Assembly (NCBI RefSeq): GCF_004339015.1
Contig: NZ_SMFQ01000003.1
Location: forward strand, 620,001-684,000
Origin: Cocleimonas flava
GTDB lineage: Bacteria > Pseudomonadota > Gammaproteobacteria > Thiotrichales > Thiotrichaceae
Length of the DNA: 64,000 nucleotides
Direction: 5' to 3'
Positions within the stretch are counted from its first letter, which is position 1. Each line of letters begins with the position of its first letter. The notes beneath the pieces are model-generated. The model worked only from the letters and a program-made list of their open reading frames with translations. It was not told the DNA's origin and did no database searches. Of this stretch, positions 43,711 through 51,280 are shown piece after piece. The translations under genes were made by a program, and so were the position numbers.

Positions 43711-44358
43711 GTGGTAAAAATTGCAATCGTAGATGATCATGAAATCGTAAGACGTGGCTTCAATGAAATGTTACAAGATGAAGTAGACTTTAATGTGGTT
43801 TACGAAGCTTCTTCTGGCGAAGAAATTATCAATTATCTAAAAGATAATGACTGCGATGTTGTGTTACTGGATATCTCGCTTCCGAATAAAAGTGGTGTAG
43901 ATGTATTAAGACACCTACGTCAACGCTATGAGAAGTTAGGTGTTCTGATTCTCAGCGGACACCCTGAAGAGCAATACGCTTTACCCATGATCAAAAATGG
44001 CGCAAATGGTTATTTATGTAAGGACTGCGAACAGGAAGATTTAATCAAAGCAATAAGAACCGTTTCCCTGGGACGTCGTTATCTCTCTTCCAAAACAGCA
44101 GAATTACTTGCTGGAGAAGTCTTTAATGAAAACGACTCTGAACCACATAAAAACTTGTCAGAACGTGAACTACAGGTATTTATGCGGATCAGTGAAGGTG
44201 CGAGTGTCTCTGACATTGCTAATATTCTCGATCTGAGCGTTAAAACCGTCAGTACCTATCGTTCGCGTTTATTAGAAAAAATGGGCGTTAACAGTAATGC
44301 AGAATTAGCAATATATGCAGTTAACCACGGCTTAATTGAAAAAGAACTAGACCTATAA
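43711..44358 (+). CDS. NarL/GacA-family response regulator
   Basis: The 215-aa protein starts at a GTG after AGGTGTAGG. The receiver has the acidic pair Asp8-Asp9, phosphoacceptor Asp54 in VVLLDISLPN, Ser82 and Lys104. The C-terminal LuxR-type HTH (about 152-210) has LSERELQVFMRISEGASVSD and VKTVSTYRSRLLEKMG. Overall form and the GFNEMLQDE and GANGYLCKD segments resemble GacA/UvrY. A GacA-type palindrome lies upstream, so it may control itself. A receiver-only protein follows 35 bases later and a histidine kinase lies just beyond on the opposite strand. Confidence 0.9.
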   Translation: MVKIAIVDDHEIVRRGFNEMLQDEVDFNVVYEASSGEEIINYLKDNDCDVVLLDISLPNKSGVDVLRHLRQRYEKLGVLILSGHPEEQYALPMIKNGANGYLCKDCEQEDLIKAIRTVSLGRRYLSSKTAELLAGEVFNENDSEPHKNLSERELQVFMRISEGASVSDIANILDLSVKTVSTYRSRLLEKMGVNSNAELAIYAVNHGLIEKELDL

Positions 44359-44393
44359 TAATTAAAAAAACTCATGAATAAATTGGCAACACT

Positions 44394-44786
44394 ATGGCTT
44401 TAAACACAGAAAAATTATCCATTGTCCTTGTCGAGGACAATCCATTACTCAGAGATATTGTCTTGGAAAACCTGGACAGTATTGAACAGGTAAATGTAGT
44501 CGCAACAGCTGACCGGCAAATTCAGGCACTTAATGAGATTGAAGAACATAAACCCAATCTGGTTATTGCTGATCTTGAATTAAACGAAGGTAACGGACTT
44601 GGTGTATTAAATGAAATCAATCGTCACCCGGAACTTTATGGCACACCAGAAAAACTAGTTCTCACAAACCATACTTCCAAGCATTTAAAGAAAAAGTGTT
44701 TAGAACAGGATATTCAAGGTTTCTACGATAAATCCTATCAGTTATTTGAAATGATGGACTGGATAGAGGAAGCAGCTAAAAAGTAA
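44394..44786 (+). CDS. Receiver-only response regulator
   Basis: The 130-aa protein is a lone CheY-like receiver. The acidic pair Glu14-Asp15, phosphoacceptor Asp60 in LVIADLELNEGNG, Thr91 and Lys113 in FYDKSYQ are all present, so it should be phosphorylated. There is no output domain. It probably passes or buffers phosphate in the system formed by its neighbours. It ends one base before the stop codon of the convergent histidine kinase gene, so the two 3' ends touch with no terminator between them. Confidence 0.88.
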   Translation: MALNTEKLSIVLVEDNPLLRDIVLENLDSIEQVNVVATADRQIQALNEIEEHKPNLVIADLELNEGNGLGVLNEINRHPELYGTPEKLVLTNHTSKHLKKKCLEQDIQGFYDKSYQLFEMMDWIEEAAKK

Positions 44787-44787
44787 C

Positions 44788-46146
44788 TTAACTAACTGTT
44801 AATTTACTTTTAACGACAGTTCCTTCACCTGGCGATGACTCAATATGCATGGTTCCTTTAAACATCGCAGCACGTGCCCTTATACCAGCTAATCCATGAG
44901 TTCCTTTCTTGGTTTCAGCCTGATCAAAACCTTCGCCATTATCCTTGATGGTTAAATGGTAAAAATCACCTTCGACACTGAGTTCTATGAATACCTCGGT
45001 CGCTTTCGCGTATTTCCAGATATTATTTAATGATTCCTGACATATCCGATACAGAGCGAGTTCTCTGTCTTTATCGATCTCTGTCAGTGTGTCATCTATA
45101 TCGACATGGTATTCCGCTGGCGGATGATTAGGATCATTTTCTGTCATCGCTATAATAGCTTCTGTTAAGCCCATTTCCCGAAGCAAAGGAGGCACTAAAC
45201 TGGTAGTGATATGACGTTTGAGCGCAATACTTTTATCAATCGAATCAATCAATCGTTTAAATCGTGTATCGAATTTTTCTTTTTGATCTTCATTGATAGA
45301 ACGACTGATCCAGGTACTGTCCATTCTAGCAGCAGTCAACAAAGCACCTAATTCATCATGGAGTTCTCGGGCAAGACGTTGCTTTTCGTTTTCACTGGTT
45401 GTGGTCACATGTGATGCAAGATCAACCAGATCTGTAGTCCTCTGGTTAACTGTTTTTTCTAATTCTTTATTGCGCAGTGCGATGTCATCAGCATGACTTT
45501 TCAACATTTTCTGTTGCCGTTCGGTTAACGCAAAAGATAAAAACAACAAACCAAATGAAATTAAAATAAGCAGTATTAGTAGCCACTTTATTAGATTCAA
45601 GGAGTTCAAATTGTCTTCAGTATTCTTGGCATTACTCTCTTTTATTGTTTGTCTAATTTCAGAAATTCGGTCGCGTAAACTATCCATGAGTTTTTTAGTA
45701 ACATCGAATTCGGAAAGTCTGGTTTTCTGATCAAGTGCTTTTTGATTGACTAAATCAGATATCTGGATGATGGTTTGTTTAACTTCAGATTCTAAGGCGT
45801 CTATCTCTTGCGGACTTAGATAATCTGGCCAATGCTTTTCTACCGAATCAAAAGTATTGGACAGATTCTTGATACCTTCATTATAAGGCTCAAGAAATTC
45901 GAGGTCATCAGATAACAAATAGCCTCTTGCACCCGTTTGAATATTCAACATATTAATCAAAAGTCTGTCACTGTAATCCAGATGCAGTGCATTGAGCCGT
46001 GTCGAGTTTATTGAGGCTTTTGAGTCATATACAAACTTCAGAAAGAAAACGAATAGAATAATGATAATGGCACTAAAAATACTGAATAAAATATGCAGGC
46101 GATTACGACTAAGTTCTTGTAAAAAATTCTTTTTCATCTTATCCAT
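44788..46146 (-). CDS. CHASE3-domain sensor histidine kinase (HisKA_3 type)
   Basis: The 452-aa membrane kinase has one helix at about 15-38, then a periplasmic CHASE3 domain with IQTGARGYLLSDDLEFLEPY. A second helix lies near 190-210, followed by a coiled coil. The phosphoacceptor His is in RLARELHDELGALLTAARMD, the HisKA_3 form that pairs with NarL-type regulators. The ATPase part has NIWKYAKATEV and DNGEGFD with GTHGLAGIRARA. The kinase type matches the LuxR-type regulator 430 bases away. A second Met at residue 4 is an equal start candidate. Confidence 0.9.
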   Translation of the reverse strand: MDKMKKNFLQELSRNRLHILFSIFSAIIIILFVFFLKFVYDSKASINSTRLNALHLDYSDRLLINMLNIQTGARGYLLSDDLEFLEPYNEGIKNLSNTFDSVEKHWPDYLSPQEIDALESEVKQTIIQISDLVNQKALDQKTRLSEFDVTKKLMDSLRDRISEIRQTIKESNAKNTEDNLNSLNLIKWLLILLILISFGLLFLSFALTERQQKMLKSHADDIALRNKELEKTVNQRTTDLVDLASHVTTTSENEKQRLARELHDELGALLTAARMDSTWISRSINEDQKEKFDTRFKRLIDSIDKSIALKRHITTSLVPPLLREMGLTEAIIAMTENDPNHPPAEYHVDIDDTLTEIDKDRELALYRICQESLNNIWKYAKATEVFIELSVEGDFYHLTIKDNGEGFDQAETKKGTHGLAGIRARAAMFKGTMHIESSPGEGTVVKSKLTVS

Positions 46147-46349
46147 TTATAAAATTATTCTAGGAAATATATCTGTTTGCGGGATAAAGACTACAAACCC
46201 TTCTGATATAGCTGACATATTTTATCATTCGCAACCCTCATACTTAATCTCAAGCGTATCAGGAAATACGACTTAGTTTACACGTTGTTCGATTGTCAGT
46301 CTTTACGATGCTGTTGAACTTATCAGTTAACAAGATAAAGGAGTTAGTT

Positions 46350-46511
46350 ATGATTAATCTAGCCGTTATATTTTTAATAGTAGCAATTATCGCAGGTCTA
46401 CTTGGACTTAGTGGAATCGCAGGAACTGCGACAAACATTGCATGGATTCTTTTTGTAGTTGGTTTAATTGTGTCATTGATTATGTTTGTTACCGGTCGAA
46501 AACCACATTAA
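46350..46511 (+). CDS. DUF1328 small membrane protein, 53 aa
   Basis: AAGGAG lies seven bases before the ATG at 46350. The product begins MINLAVIFLIVAIIAGLLGL and continues through GIAGTATNIAWILFVVGLI, two helices joined by a Gly-rich turn. This is the DUF1328 (YtjA) pattern, common among stress-induced small proteins. The reading frame is open further upstream but without a ribosome-binding site. An intrinsic terminator follows at 46539. Confidence 0.88.
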   Translation: MINLAVIFLIVAIIAGLLGLSGIAGTATNIAWILFVVGLIVSLIMFVTGRKPH

Positions 46512-46538
46512 TCAACTCAATTAGAATAACCCCGAAAA

Positions 46539-46572
46539 AGAAAAAGCGACTTTTATAGTCGCTTTTTCTTTT
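46539..46572 (+). terminator. Intrinsic terminator after the DUF1328 gene
   Basis: AGAAAAAGCGACT and AGTCGCTTTTTCT pair around TTTAT, with further T-rich sequence downstream. The A-rich left side makes it bidirectional, which would also serve the convergent small gene at 46615. Confidence 0.85.
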
Positions 46573-46614
46573 GTTGATTTTTATTTTTTTATTAAAACAT
46601 TTCAAAATAAACGT

Positions 46615-46800
46615 TTATTTATCGGAATCATTTTTATCTGAGAAATAATGCTCCATGGCTAAACCGATAACTGCGATTATGGTAAAAATAATTCCCAGAG
46701 TTTTAAATATCGATTGCATGCTGCCACCTTCCAGAAAGAAGAATCCAAGCAACCCGAAAGCCACAGCAAGTACGGCGTATGTTATTGAATAATATTTCAT
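46615..46800 (-). CDS. Small two-helix membrane protein, 61 aa
   Basis: The product has two hydrophobic stretches, YAVLAVAFGLLGFFFL and FKTLGIIFTIIAVIGLA, followed by a charged tail ending SDKNDSDK. I do not recognise the family. It lies within the group of small stress-type genes and is divergent from the gene at 47331. The GacA-type box at 47030 is 230 bases upstream of its start. Confidence 0.6.
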   Translation of the reverse strand: MKYYSITYAVLAVAFGLLGFFFLEGGSMQSIFKTLGIIFTIIAVIGLAMEHYFSDKNDSDK

Positions 46801-46930
46801 AGTATTTGTAATTTGATTATCGTTAAATTCCCAGTCTGTCCTAGCATAGCTAAGTCATTGTTAATAAGGTGTTAAAAGCACTTACATTTTCTATTTAAAT
46901 GTTTGAATTCATTAACAAACATCTATATTT

Positions 46931-46978
46931 CCTGATGTAGTTCCTAATGTAATTCCTAATGAAAGTCCTAATGTATCT
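46931..46978. repeat. Four tandem copies of a 12-bp unit
   Basis: CCTGATGTAGTT, CCTAATGTAATT, CCTAATGAAAGT and CCTAATGTATCT follow each other exactly in register. They lie in the 530-base regulatory gap between two divergent small genes. Confidence 0.85.
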
Positions 46979-47029
46979 TCATAATAAAACTTCAATACAT
47001 CTTCAGTTATCAGCGCATGCGGTAAGAGA

Positions 47030-47047
47030 TGTAAGTCTTGTCTTACA
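47030..47047. promoter_or_regulatory. GacA-type box in the small stress-gene region
   Basis: TGTAAG-TCTTGT-CTTACA matches the box at 509 in both arms and in five of six centre bases. It lies 284 bases before the gene at 47331 and 230 before the divergent gene at 46615-46800. Confidence 0.6.
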
Positions 47048-47076
47048 CAATATGCCTAAGTGATAGACACACTGCT

Positions 47077-47091
47077 TGATGTCAGACATCA
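47077..47091. promoter_or_regulatory. Perfect 15-bp palindrome near the GacA-type box
   Basis: TGATGTC-A-GACATCA lies 30 bases downstream of the box. It could bind a second regulator or a dimer of the same one. No second copy was found in the window. Confidence 0.35.
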
Positions 47092-47330
47092 CTTACAAAT
47101 CCCCCATTAAAAACCCTACAGGGTTAACAGAGTTCACTGAATTCCTTAGTGCGTCTTCGGATGTAATATTTCACTCAACGTTGATTTTGTTATCGATTCA
47201 CTTATTGATTCAGATGCAAGTACAGAACACTATCAATGTTTTTAAAACATAAAGGACCTACTGAGTAAAGCCAATACATCTACCTCAGTTTTTCTAAATT
47301 TGAAATTATTAAACTAAAAGGAGTTTTGAT

Positions 47331-47597
47331 ATGGACACCAAACATGCATACATCAAAAAAATGAAAGCTCAACTGGATGAGCTTGAAGCGAATATTGGCA
47401 GATACCAAGCCAAGGCAGATCAGGCGTCAGCAGATGCGGAAATCGAATATAAAGCCAAGGTTGAAGAGTTAAAAGAGCAACGTACTGAAGCTAAAGAATG
47501 GCTTGATAAAGTCGCTGATGCCTCTGACGATGCATGGGACTCACTCAAAGATGGTTTTACTGATGCTTATGATCGTATGAAGAAAGTATTCTCTTAA
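47331..47597 (+). CDS. Sll1863-type coiled-coil stress protein, 88 aa
   Basis: AAGGAG precedes the ATG. The product is almost all helix: MDTKHAYIKKMKAQLDELEA opens a coiled coil that runs to about residue 65, followed by DDAWDSLKDGFTDAYDRM. This matches the Sll1863-type stress response proteins, soluble coiled-coil proteins of unclear function. It begins a run of small + strand genes (DUF1840, hemerythrin, PLDc_N type), each with its own ribosome-binding site. Confidence 0.75.
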   Translation: MDTKHAYIKKMKAQLDELEANIGRYQAKADQASADAEIEYKAKVEELKEQRTEAKEWLDKVADASDDAWDSLKDGFTDAYDRMKKVFS

Positions 47598-47707
47598 ACA
47601 TAACATCAAAAGCATAAAAGTAGTCATCTATACCCTGGCATTCATTCATGTCTGCCAAGGTATATCTAAATAAATAGTAGTGCATATATAACTAGAAGGT
47701 AAATACC

Positions 47708-48013
47708 ATGTTAGTAAATTTCAGTTACATCAATGGACAAAAAATATCCATGTTTGAAAAGGACGCTAAAGGCATGCTAGAAGTGATGGAAATGAGCGGG
47801 AAAATTCCAGGCGCAATGAACCCTGAAGATATTCCTACAGCTATCAAATTAATTGAAGAAGCTAGTAGCATTTCGCAGCAACAGCCTGAAACGGCCAATG
47901 ATGCAAAAGCCAAGGATGATTCGGTCTCTTTCAAAAACAGAGCTTTTCCACTGCTTGAACTACTCAATATGGCCGTGGAGAAGAATCAATCAATTATCTG
48001 GGAATATGAATAG
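47708..48013 (+). CDS. DUF1840 protein, 101 aa
   Basis: The product begins MLVNFSYINGQKISMFEKDA and contains MEMSGKIPGAMNPEDIPTAI. It ends with FKNRAFPLLELLNMAVEK and IIWEY. These are the three conserved blocks of DUF1840, a small cytoplasmic family of unknown function found in beta- and gammaproteobacteria. AGAAGG lies upstream of the ATG. It stands between the coiled-coil gene and the hemerythrin gene in the stress-type run. Confidence 0.85.
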   Translation: MLVNFSYINGQKISMFEKDAKGMLEVMEMSGKIPGAMNPEDIPTAIKLIEEASSISQQQPETANDAKAKDDSVSFKNRAFPLLELLNMAVEKNQSIIWEYE

Positions 48014-48110
48014 TTTACGTCCCTAACGTTATTTACCTTTTACTTTTTTTTATAACTTATACGTACCTTTTTAAACGTACTAACAAACTTCTTTTAAGGA
48101 GCAATTAAAA

Positions 48111-48556
48111 ATGAATATTTTTGAAGCGTTAAGAAAAGACCATGACGTACAACGAAAAATAGCTGATGCAATCATTGAAACGCACGGCGACACATCAAAA
48201 AGAGATGAGATTTTTCCGATTTGAAGACAGAACTTAAAGCTCATGCTGTCGCTGAAGAAAGGCACTTTTATATCCCGCTCATGGAACATGATTTAACACA
48301 AGAAAAGTCACGCCACAGCGTCGCAGAGCATCATGAGATTGATGAGATGATTGAGAAACTGGAAGAAACTGATTACAGCTCGTCTGCCTGGCTAGTAGAA
48401 GCCAAAAAGCTACAACATAGAATTCATCATCATTTAGATGAGGAAGAACAAGAAGTCTTTCAGATGGGTGGGAGAGTCCTCTCCGACAAAGAAAAAACGG
48501 ATTTAGCTTCTGAATATGATAAAGAAATGACGAATCAAAAGAAAAAAGACTGGTAA
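48111..48556 (+). pseudogene. Hemerythrin-domain protein gene interrupted by a one-base frameshift
   Basis: AAGGAG precedes the ATG at 48111. The first frame reads MNIFEALRKDHDVQRKIADA and stops at TGA 48222-48224. The second frame continues the family with LKTELKAHAVAEERHFYIPL and HHHLDEEEQEVFQMGG, including the HHE iron-binding His and Glu residues. One extra T in the T5 run at 48211-48215 would join the two as a 148-aa protein. A real deletion, a slippage-controlled switch or an assembly error are all possible. In related species such proteins bind oxygen or protect against nitric oxide. Confidence 0.75.
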
Positions 48557-48632
48557 CCACTTCTTTCTTCTAAAAAATTTAACGTATTTTAAGGTCAAAT
48601 CACTCATTTAATTAAATGATAAGGAGTAGAAA

Positions 48633-48812
48633 ATGGGAATCGAAGTAGGAGGAATATTTGGTTTAATCGTATTGATTTTAGATATTCTGGCAATAATAAA
48701 AGTGATGAATAGCGGAACCAGCACCGGTGGTAAATTACTATGGACGCTAATTATCGTATTTTTACCAGTGTTAGGACTGATTATCTGGTTCTTTGCAGGA
48801 CCAAAATCATAG
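48633..48812 (+). CDS. PLDc_N-type small membrane protein, 59 aa
   Basis: AAGGAG precedes the ATG at 48633. The product has two helices: VGGIFGLIVLILDILAIIKV, then LLWTLIIVFLPVLGLIIWFF ending AGPKS. The GKLLW and LPVLGLIIWFF blocks match the membrane domain known from the N-terminus of cardiolipin synthases (PLDc_N), here as a free-standing protein. Such proteins are frequent in stress gene groups. A perfect bidirectional terminator follows. Confidence 0.82.
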   Translation: MGIEVGGIFGLIVLILDILAIIKVMNSGTSTGGKLLWTLIIVFLPVLGLIIWFFAGPKS

Positions 48813-48839
48813 AAAACGGTAATACGATTAATTTAGACG

Positions 48840-48875
48840 AAAAAAAGATCAATTAATAATAATTGATCTTTTTTT
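48840..48875. terminator. Bidirectional intrinsic terminator
   Basis: AAAAAAAGATCAATT and AATTGATCTTTTTTT form a perfect 15-base stem around six bases, between the PLDc_N-type gene (+) and the tRNA gene (-). Confidence 0.9.
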
Positions 48876-48880
48876 ATAAT

Positions 48881-48957
48881 TGGTGGGCCCGGGAGGACTC
48901 GAACCTCCGACCAATAGATTATGAGTCTACTGCTCTAACCAACTGAGCTACAGGCCC
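48881..48957 (-). tRNA. tRNA with CAU anticodon, probably tRNA-Ile2
   Basis: The 77-base gene encodes its own CCA. It folds with a G1-C72 acceptor stem (GGGCCTG with CGGGCCC), a D arm with AGCTCAGTTGGTTAGAGC, loop CTCATAA with anticodon CAT, and T loop GTTCGAGTC. The TTGGTC variable region and the stem next to it resemble the lysidine-modified isoleucine tRNA more than elongator methionine tRNA. It lies directly downstream of rpoD on the same strand. Confidence 0.85.
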
Positions 48958-49059
48958 CAGTGGATTCAGGATTTTACTGATAACTTCTATAAAAATCTAT
49001 ATAAAAAATCAGTTTAAATGAATCCAATGAATAACAGGCTTTCACCTGCAAGATATAGC

Positions 49060-51030
49060 TTAAGATGCACCTATATCTTTATCCATTTCCAGGAAGCTGC
49101 GTAGCATATCTGATCGGCTAGGATGACGCAATTTTCTTAGTGCCTTAGCTTCAATTTGTCTAATACGTTCACGTGTCACATCGAACTGCTTGCCCACTTC
49201 TTCTAAGGTGTGGTCAGTATTCATATCGATACCGAAACGCATACGAAGTACTTTAGCTTCACGCGGTGTCAAACTACTGAGAACATCACGTGTACTCTCA
49301 CCTAAACCAGTCGATGTTGCAGACTCTATTGGAGATTGCACATTGCCATCTTCAATAAAATCACCTAATGATGAATCTTCATCATCACCGATAGGAGTTT
49401 CCATTGAAATAGGTTCTTTAGCTATTTTCATAACTTTACGAACTTTATCTTCTGGCATTTCCATCTCAACCGCTAATTCTTCAGGTGTACCTTCTCGGCC
49501 TTTTTCCTGTAGAAGTTTACGAGAGATACGGTTTAGTTTGTTGATAGTTTCTATCATGTGCACTGGTATACGGATCGTTCTAGCCTGATCCGCAATCGAA
49601 CGCGTAATAGCCTGACGTATCCACCATGTTGCATAAGTCGAGAATTTGTAACCGCGACGATATTCAAACTTGTCTACAGCTTTCATCAAACCGATATTTC
49701 CTTCCTGAATCAAATCGAGGAATTGTAAACCACGGTTGGTGTATTTTTTTGCGATAGAAATAACCAAACGCAAGTTAGCTTCGACCATTTCTTTCTTTGC
49801 ACGGCGAGCTTTCGCTTCACCTACTGACACAATGCGATTGATGTCTTTTATTTGTGTCACACTTAAGCGAGTTTCTTTCTCAATCTTTTGTAATTGTATT
49901 TGATTGAAAATAATATCTTCTTTAAATGGCTCTAGACTTTCCTGAAACTTAGGTTTGCTTTCAATATATTTATCAAGCCAATTAGTATCAGTTTCATTTT
50001 TAGGGAAGCTACTAATAAAGTCTTTCTTCGGCATTGCTGCTTTTTGCACACAAAGCTTCATTATCTGACGTTCATATCCACGAATTCGCTCGATAATCGC
50101 ATGCAGTTGGCTGCCAATTTCATCAATGACTGGCTGAGTTAATTTAAACTCAAGCATCTTACGCGCTTGTTCCTGACGAACTCTTTCGTACTCTTCGTAG
50201 TCATCGTTCTCACTTGCCTGACAAGCTTGTACATAAAGCTCATTTAACTCAGCGAATTTCACTTGAGCAATTTCAGGATCAGGACCTGTATCTTCTAATT
50301 CTACTTCTTCTTCATCCTCATCATCGACATCACCATCTTCTGCTGCCTCTGCAGCTTCAGCTGCTTTTTTCTCTGCAGCTTCTTTTGATTCTGGAGTGAC
50401 AATAGGTGCTGGCTCTGGAATAACGTGACGTTCTGCATCAGGGTCAACAAAATCTGAAATCAAATCAGTAAGACGCTTCTCTTCTGTTTCTACTTTGTTG
50501 TAGAAATTTAATAAGTATTCAGTTGAAGCCGGGAATTCAGATAAAGCCGTAAGTACTTCGTACAGACCTTCTTCTATACGAATCGCGATTTCAATTTCGC
50601 CTTCACGCGTTAATAGTTCTACGGTTCCCATCTCACGCATATACATACGTACAGGGTCAGTCGTTCTACCAAAGTCATTATCAACGTTTGTTAGTGCTGC
50701 AGCGGCTTCTTCAGCGGCATCATCATCAGCTTCAGTCGCTTCTTCGGTTAAAACAAGACTGTCTTCATCAGGAGCTTTTTCATAGACTTTGATACCCATG
50801 TCGCCGATTGTCGTTACAATCTCTTCGATTTGCTCTGGGTCTACTATCGAATCTGGAAGGTGATCATTTACTTCTGCATAAGTTAAGTAGCCCTGCTCTT
50901 TACCTTTAAGGATAAGCAGTTTCAAACCTGACTGACTTTGCACTGCTACCGACTGGCTTGTACTTGCCTCGTCAGTCTTTGTGCTACTATCAGCCGTCTG
51001 TTGTTCTTTATTAAGTTCTTCTTTACTCAT
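49060..51030 (-). CDS. rpoD: RNA polymerase sigma-70 factor
   Basis: The 656-aa housekeeping sigma factor has region 1.1 at the N-terminus and region 1.2 with [21 protein letters not shown]. Region 2 has [27 protein letters not shown] and region 4 has [24 protein letters not shown] with [17 protein letters not shown]. The non-conserved region contains an Ala/Glu/Asp-rich acidic stretch (about 220-255). It follows dnaG by 250 bases on the same strand, the usual dnaG-rpoD order. Confidence 0.97.
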   Translation of the reverse strand: MSKEELNKEQQTADSSTKTDEASTSQSVAVQSQSGLKLLILKGKEQGYLTYAEVNDHLPDSIVDPEQIEEIVTTIGDMGIKVYEKAPDEDSLVLTEEATEADDDAAEEAAAALTNVDNDFGRTTDPVRMYMREMGTVELLTREGEIEIAIRIEEGLYEVLTALSEFPASTEYLLNFYNKVETEEKRLTDLISDFVDPDAERHVIPEPAPIVTPESKEAAEKKAAEAAEAAEDGDVDDEDEEEVELEDTGPDPEIAQVKFAELNELYVQACQASENDDYEEYERVRQEQARKMLEFKLTQPVIDEIGSQLHAIIERIRGYERQIMKLCVQKAAMPKKDFISSFPKNETDTNWLDKYIESKPKFQESLEPFKEDIIFNQIQLQKIEKETRLSVTQIKDINRIVSVGEAKARRAKKEMVEANLRLVISIAKKYTNRGLQFLDLIQEGNIGLMKAVDKFEYRRGYKFSTYATWWIRQAITRSIADQARTIRIPVHMIETINKLNRISRKLLQEKGREGTPEELAVEMEMPEDKVRKVMKIAKEPISMETPIGDDEDSSLGDFIEDGNVQSPIESATSTGLGESTRDVLSSLTPREAKVLRMRFGIDMNTDHTLEEVGKQFDVTRERIRQIEAKALRKLRHPSRSDMLRSFLEMDKDIGAS

Positions 51031-51280
51031 ATATTTTTTATCGCGCCTTTAACGCTCTTCCTAATGTAACAATAAAAACATCTATGATGTTTATAATGCA
51101 GATACTGAACACTTTACATATAAAAAAATCAGTCAAACAGTATACCACAGTCTTACCACTCTACAATGTATCCATATTGAGAGAGTATTGATATTTATGA
51201 CAACTACTTGATATTCATCCACCAACTGATAATCATCTTAAATGAAATATTGTGACGAAAATCGAAAACTAAAGAGAGGC

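Noticed and set aside
46981-47330. Rsm-type small RNA downstream of the GacA-type box
   Set aside because: The region has few GGA motifs and no array of GGA-bearing hairpins.
49190-49588. Plus strand ORFs opposite rpoD, gltB, RND and other long genes
   Set aside because: They follow the codon pattern of the real gene on the other strand and lack their own signals.
50250-50380. Acidic insertion in RpoD
   Set aside because: Acidic low-complexity sequence in the non-conserved region is usual for gammaproteobacterial RpoD.
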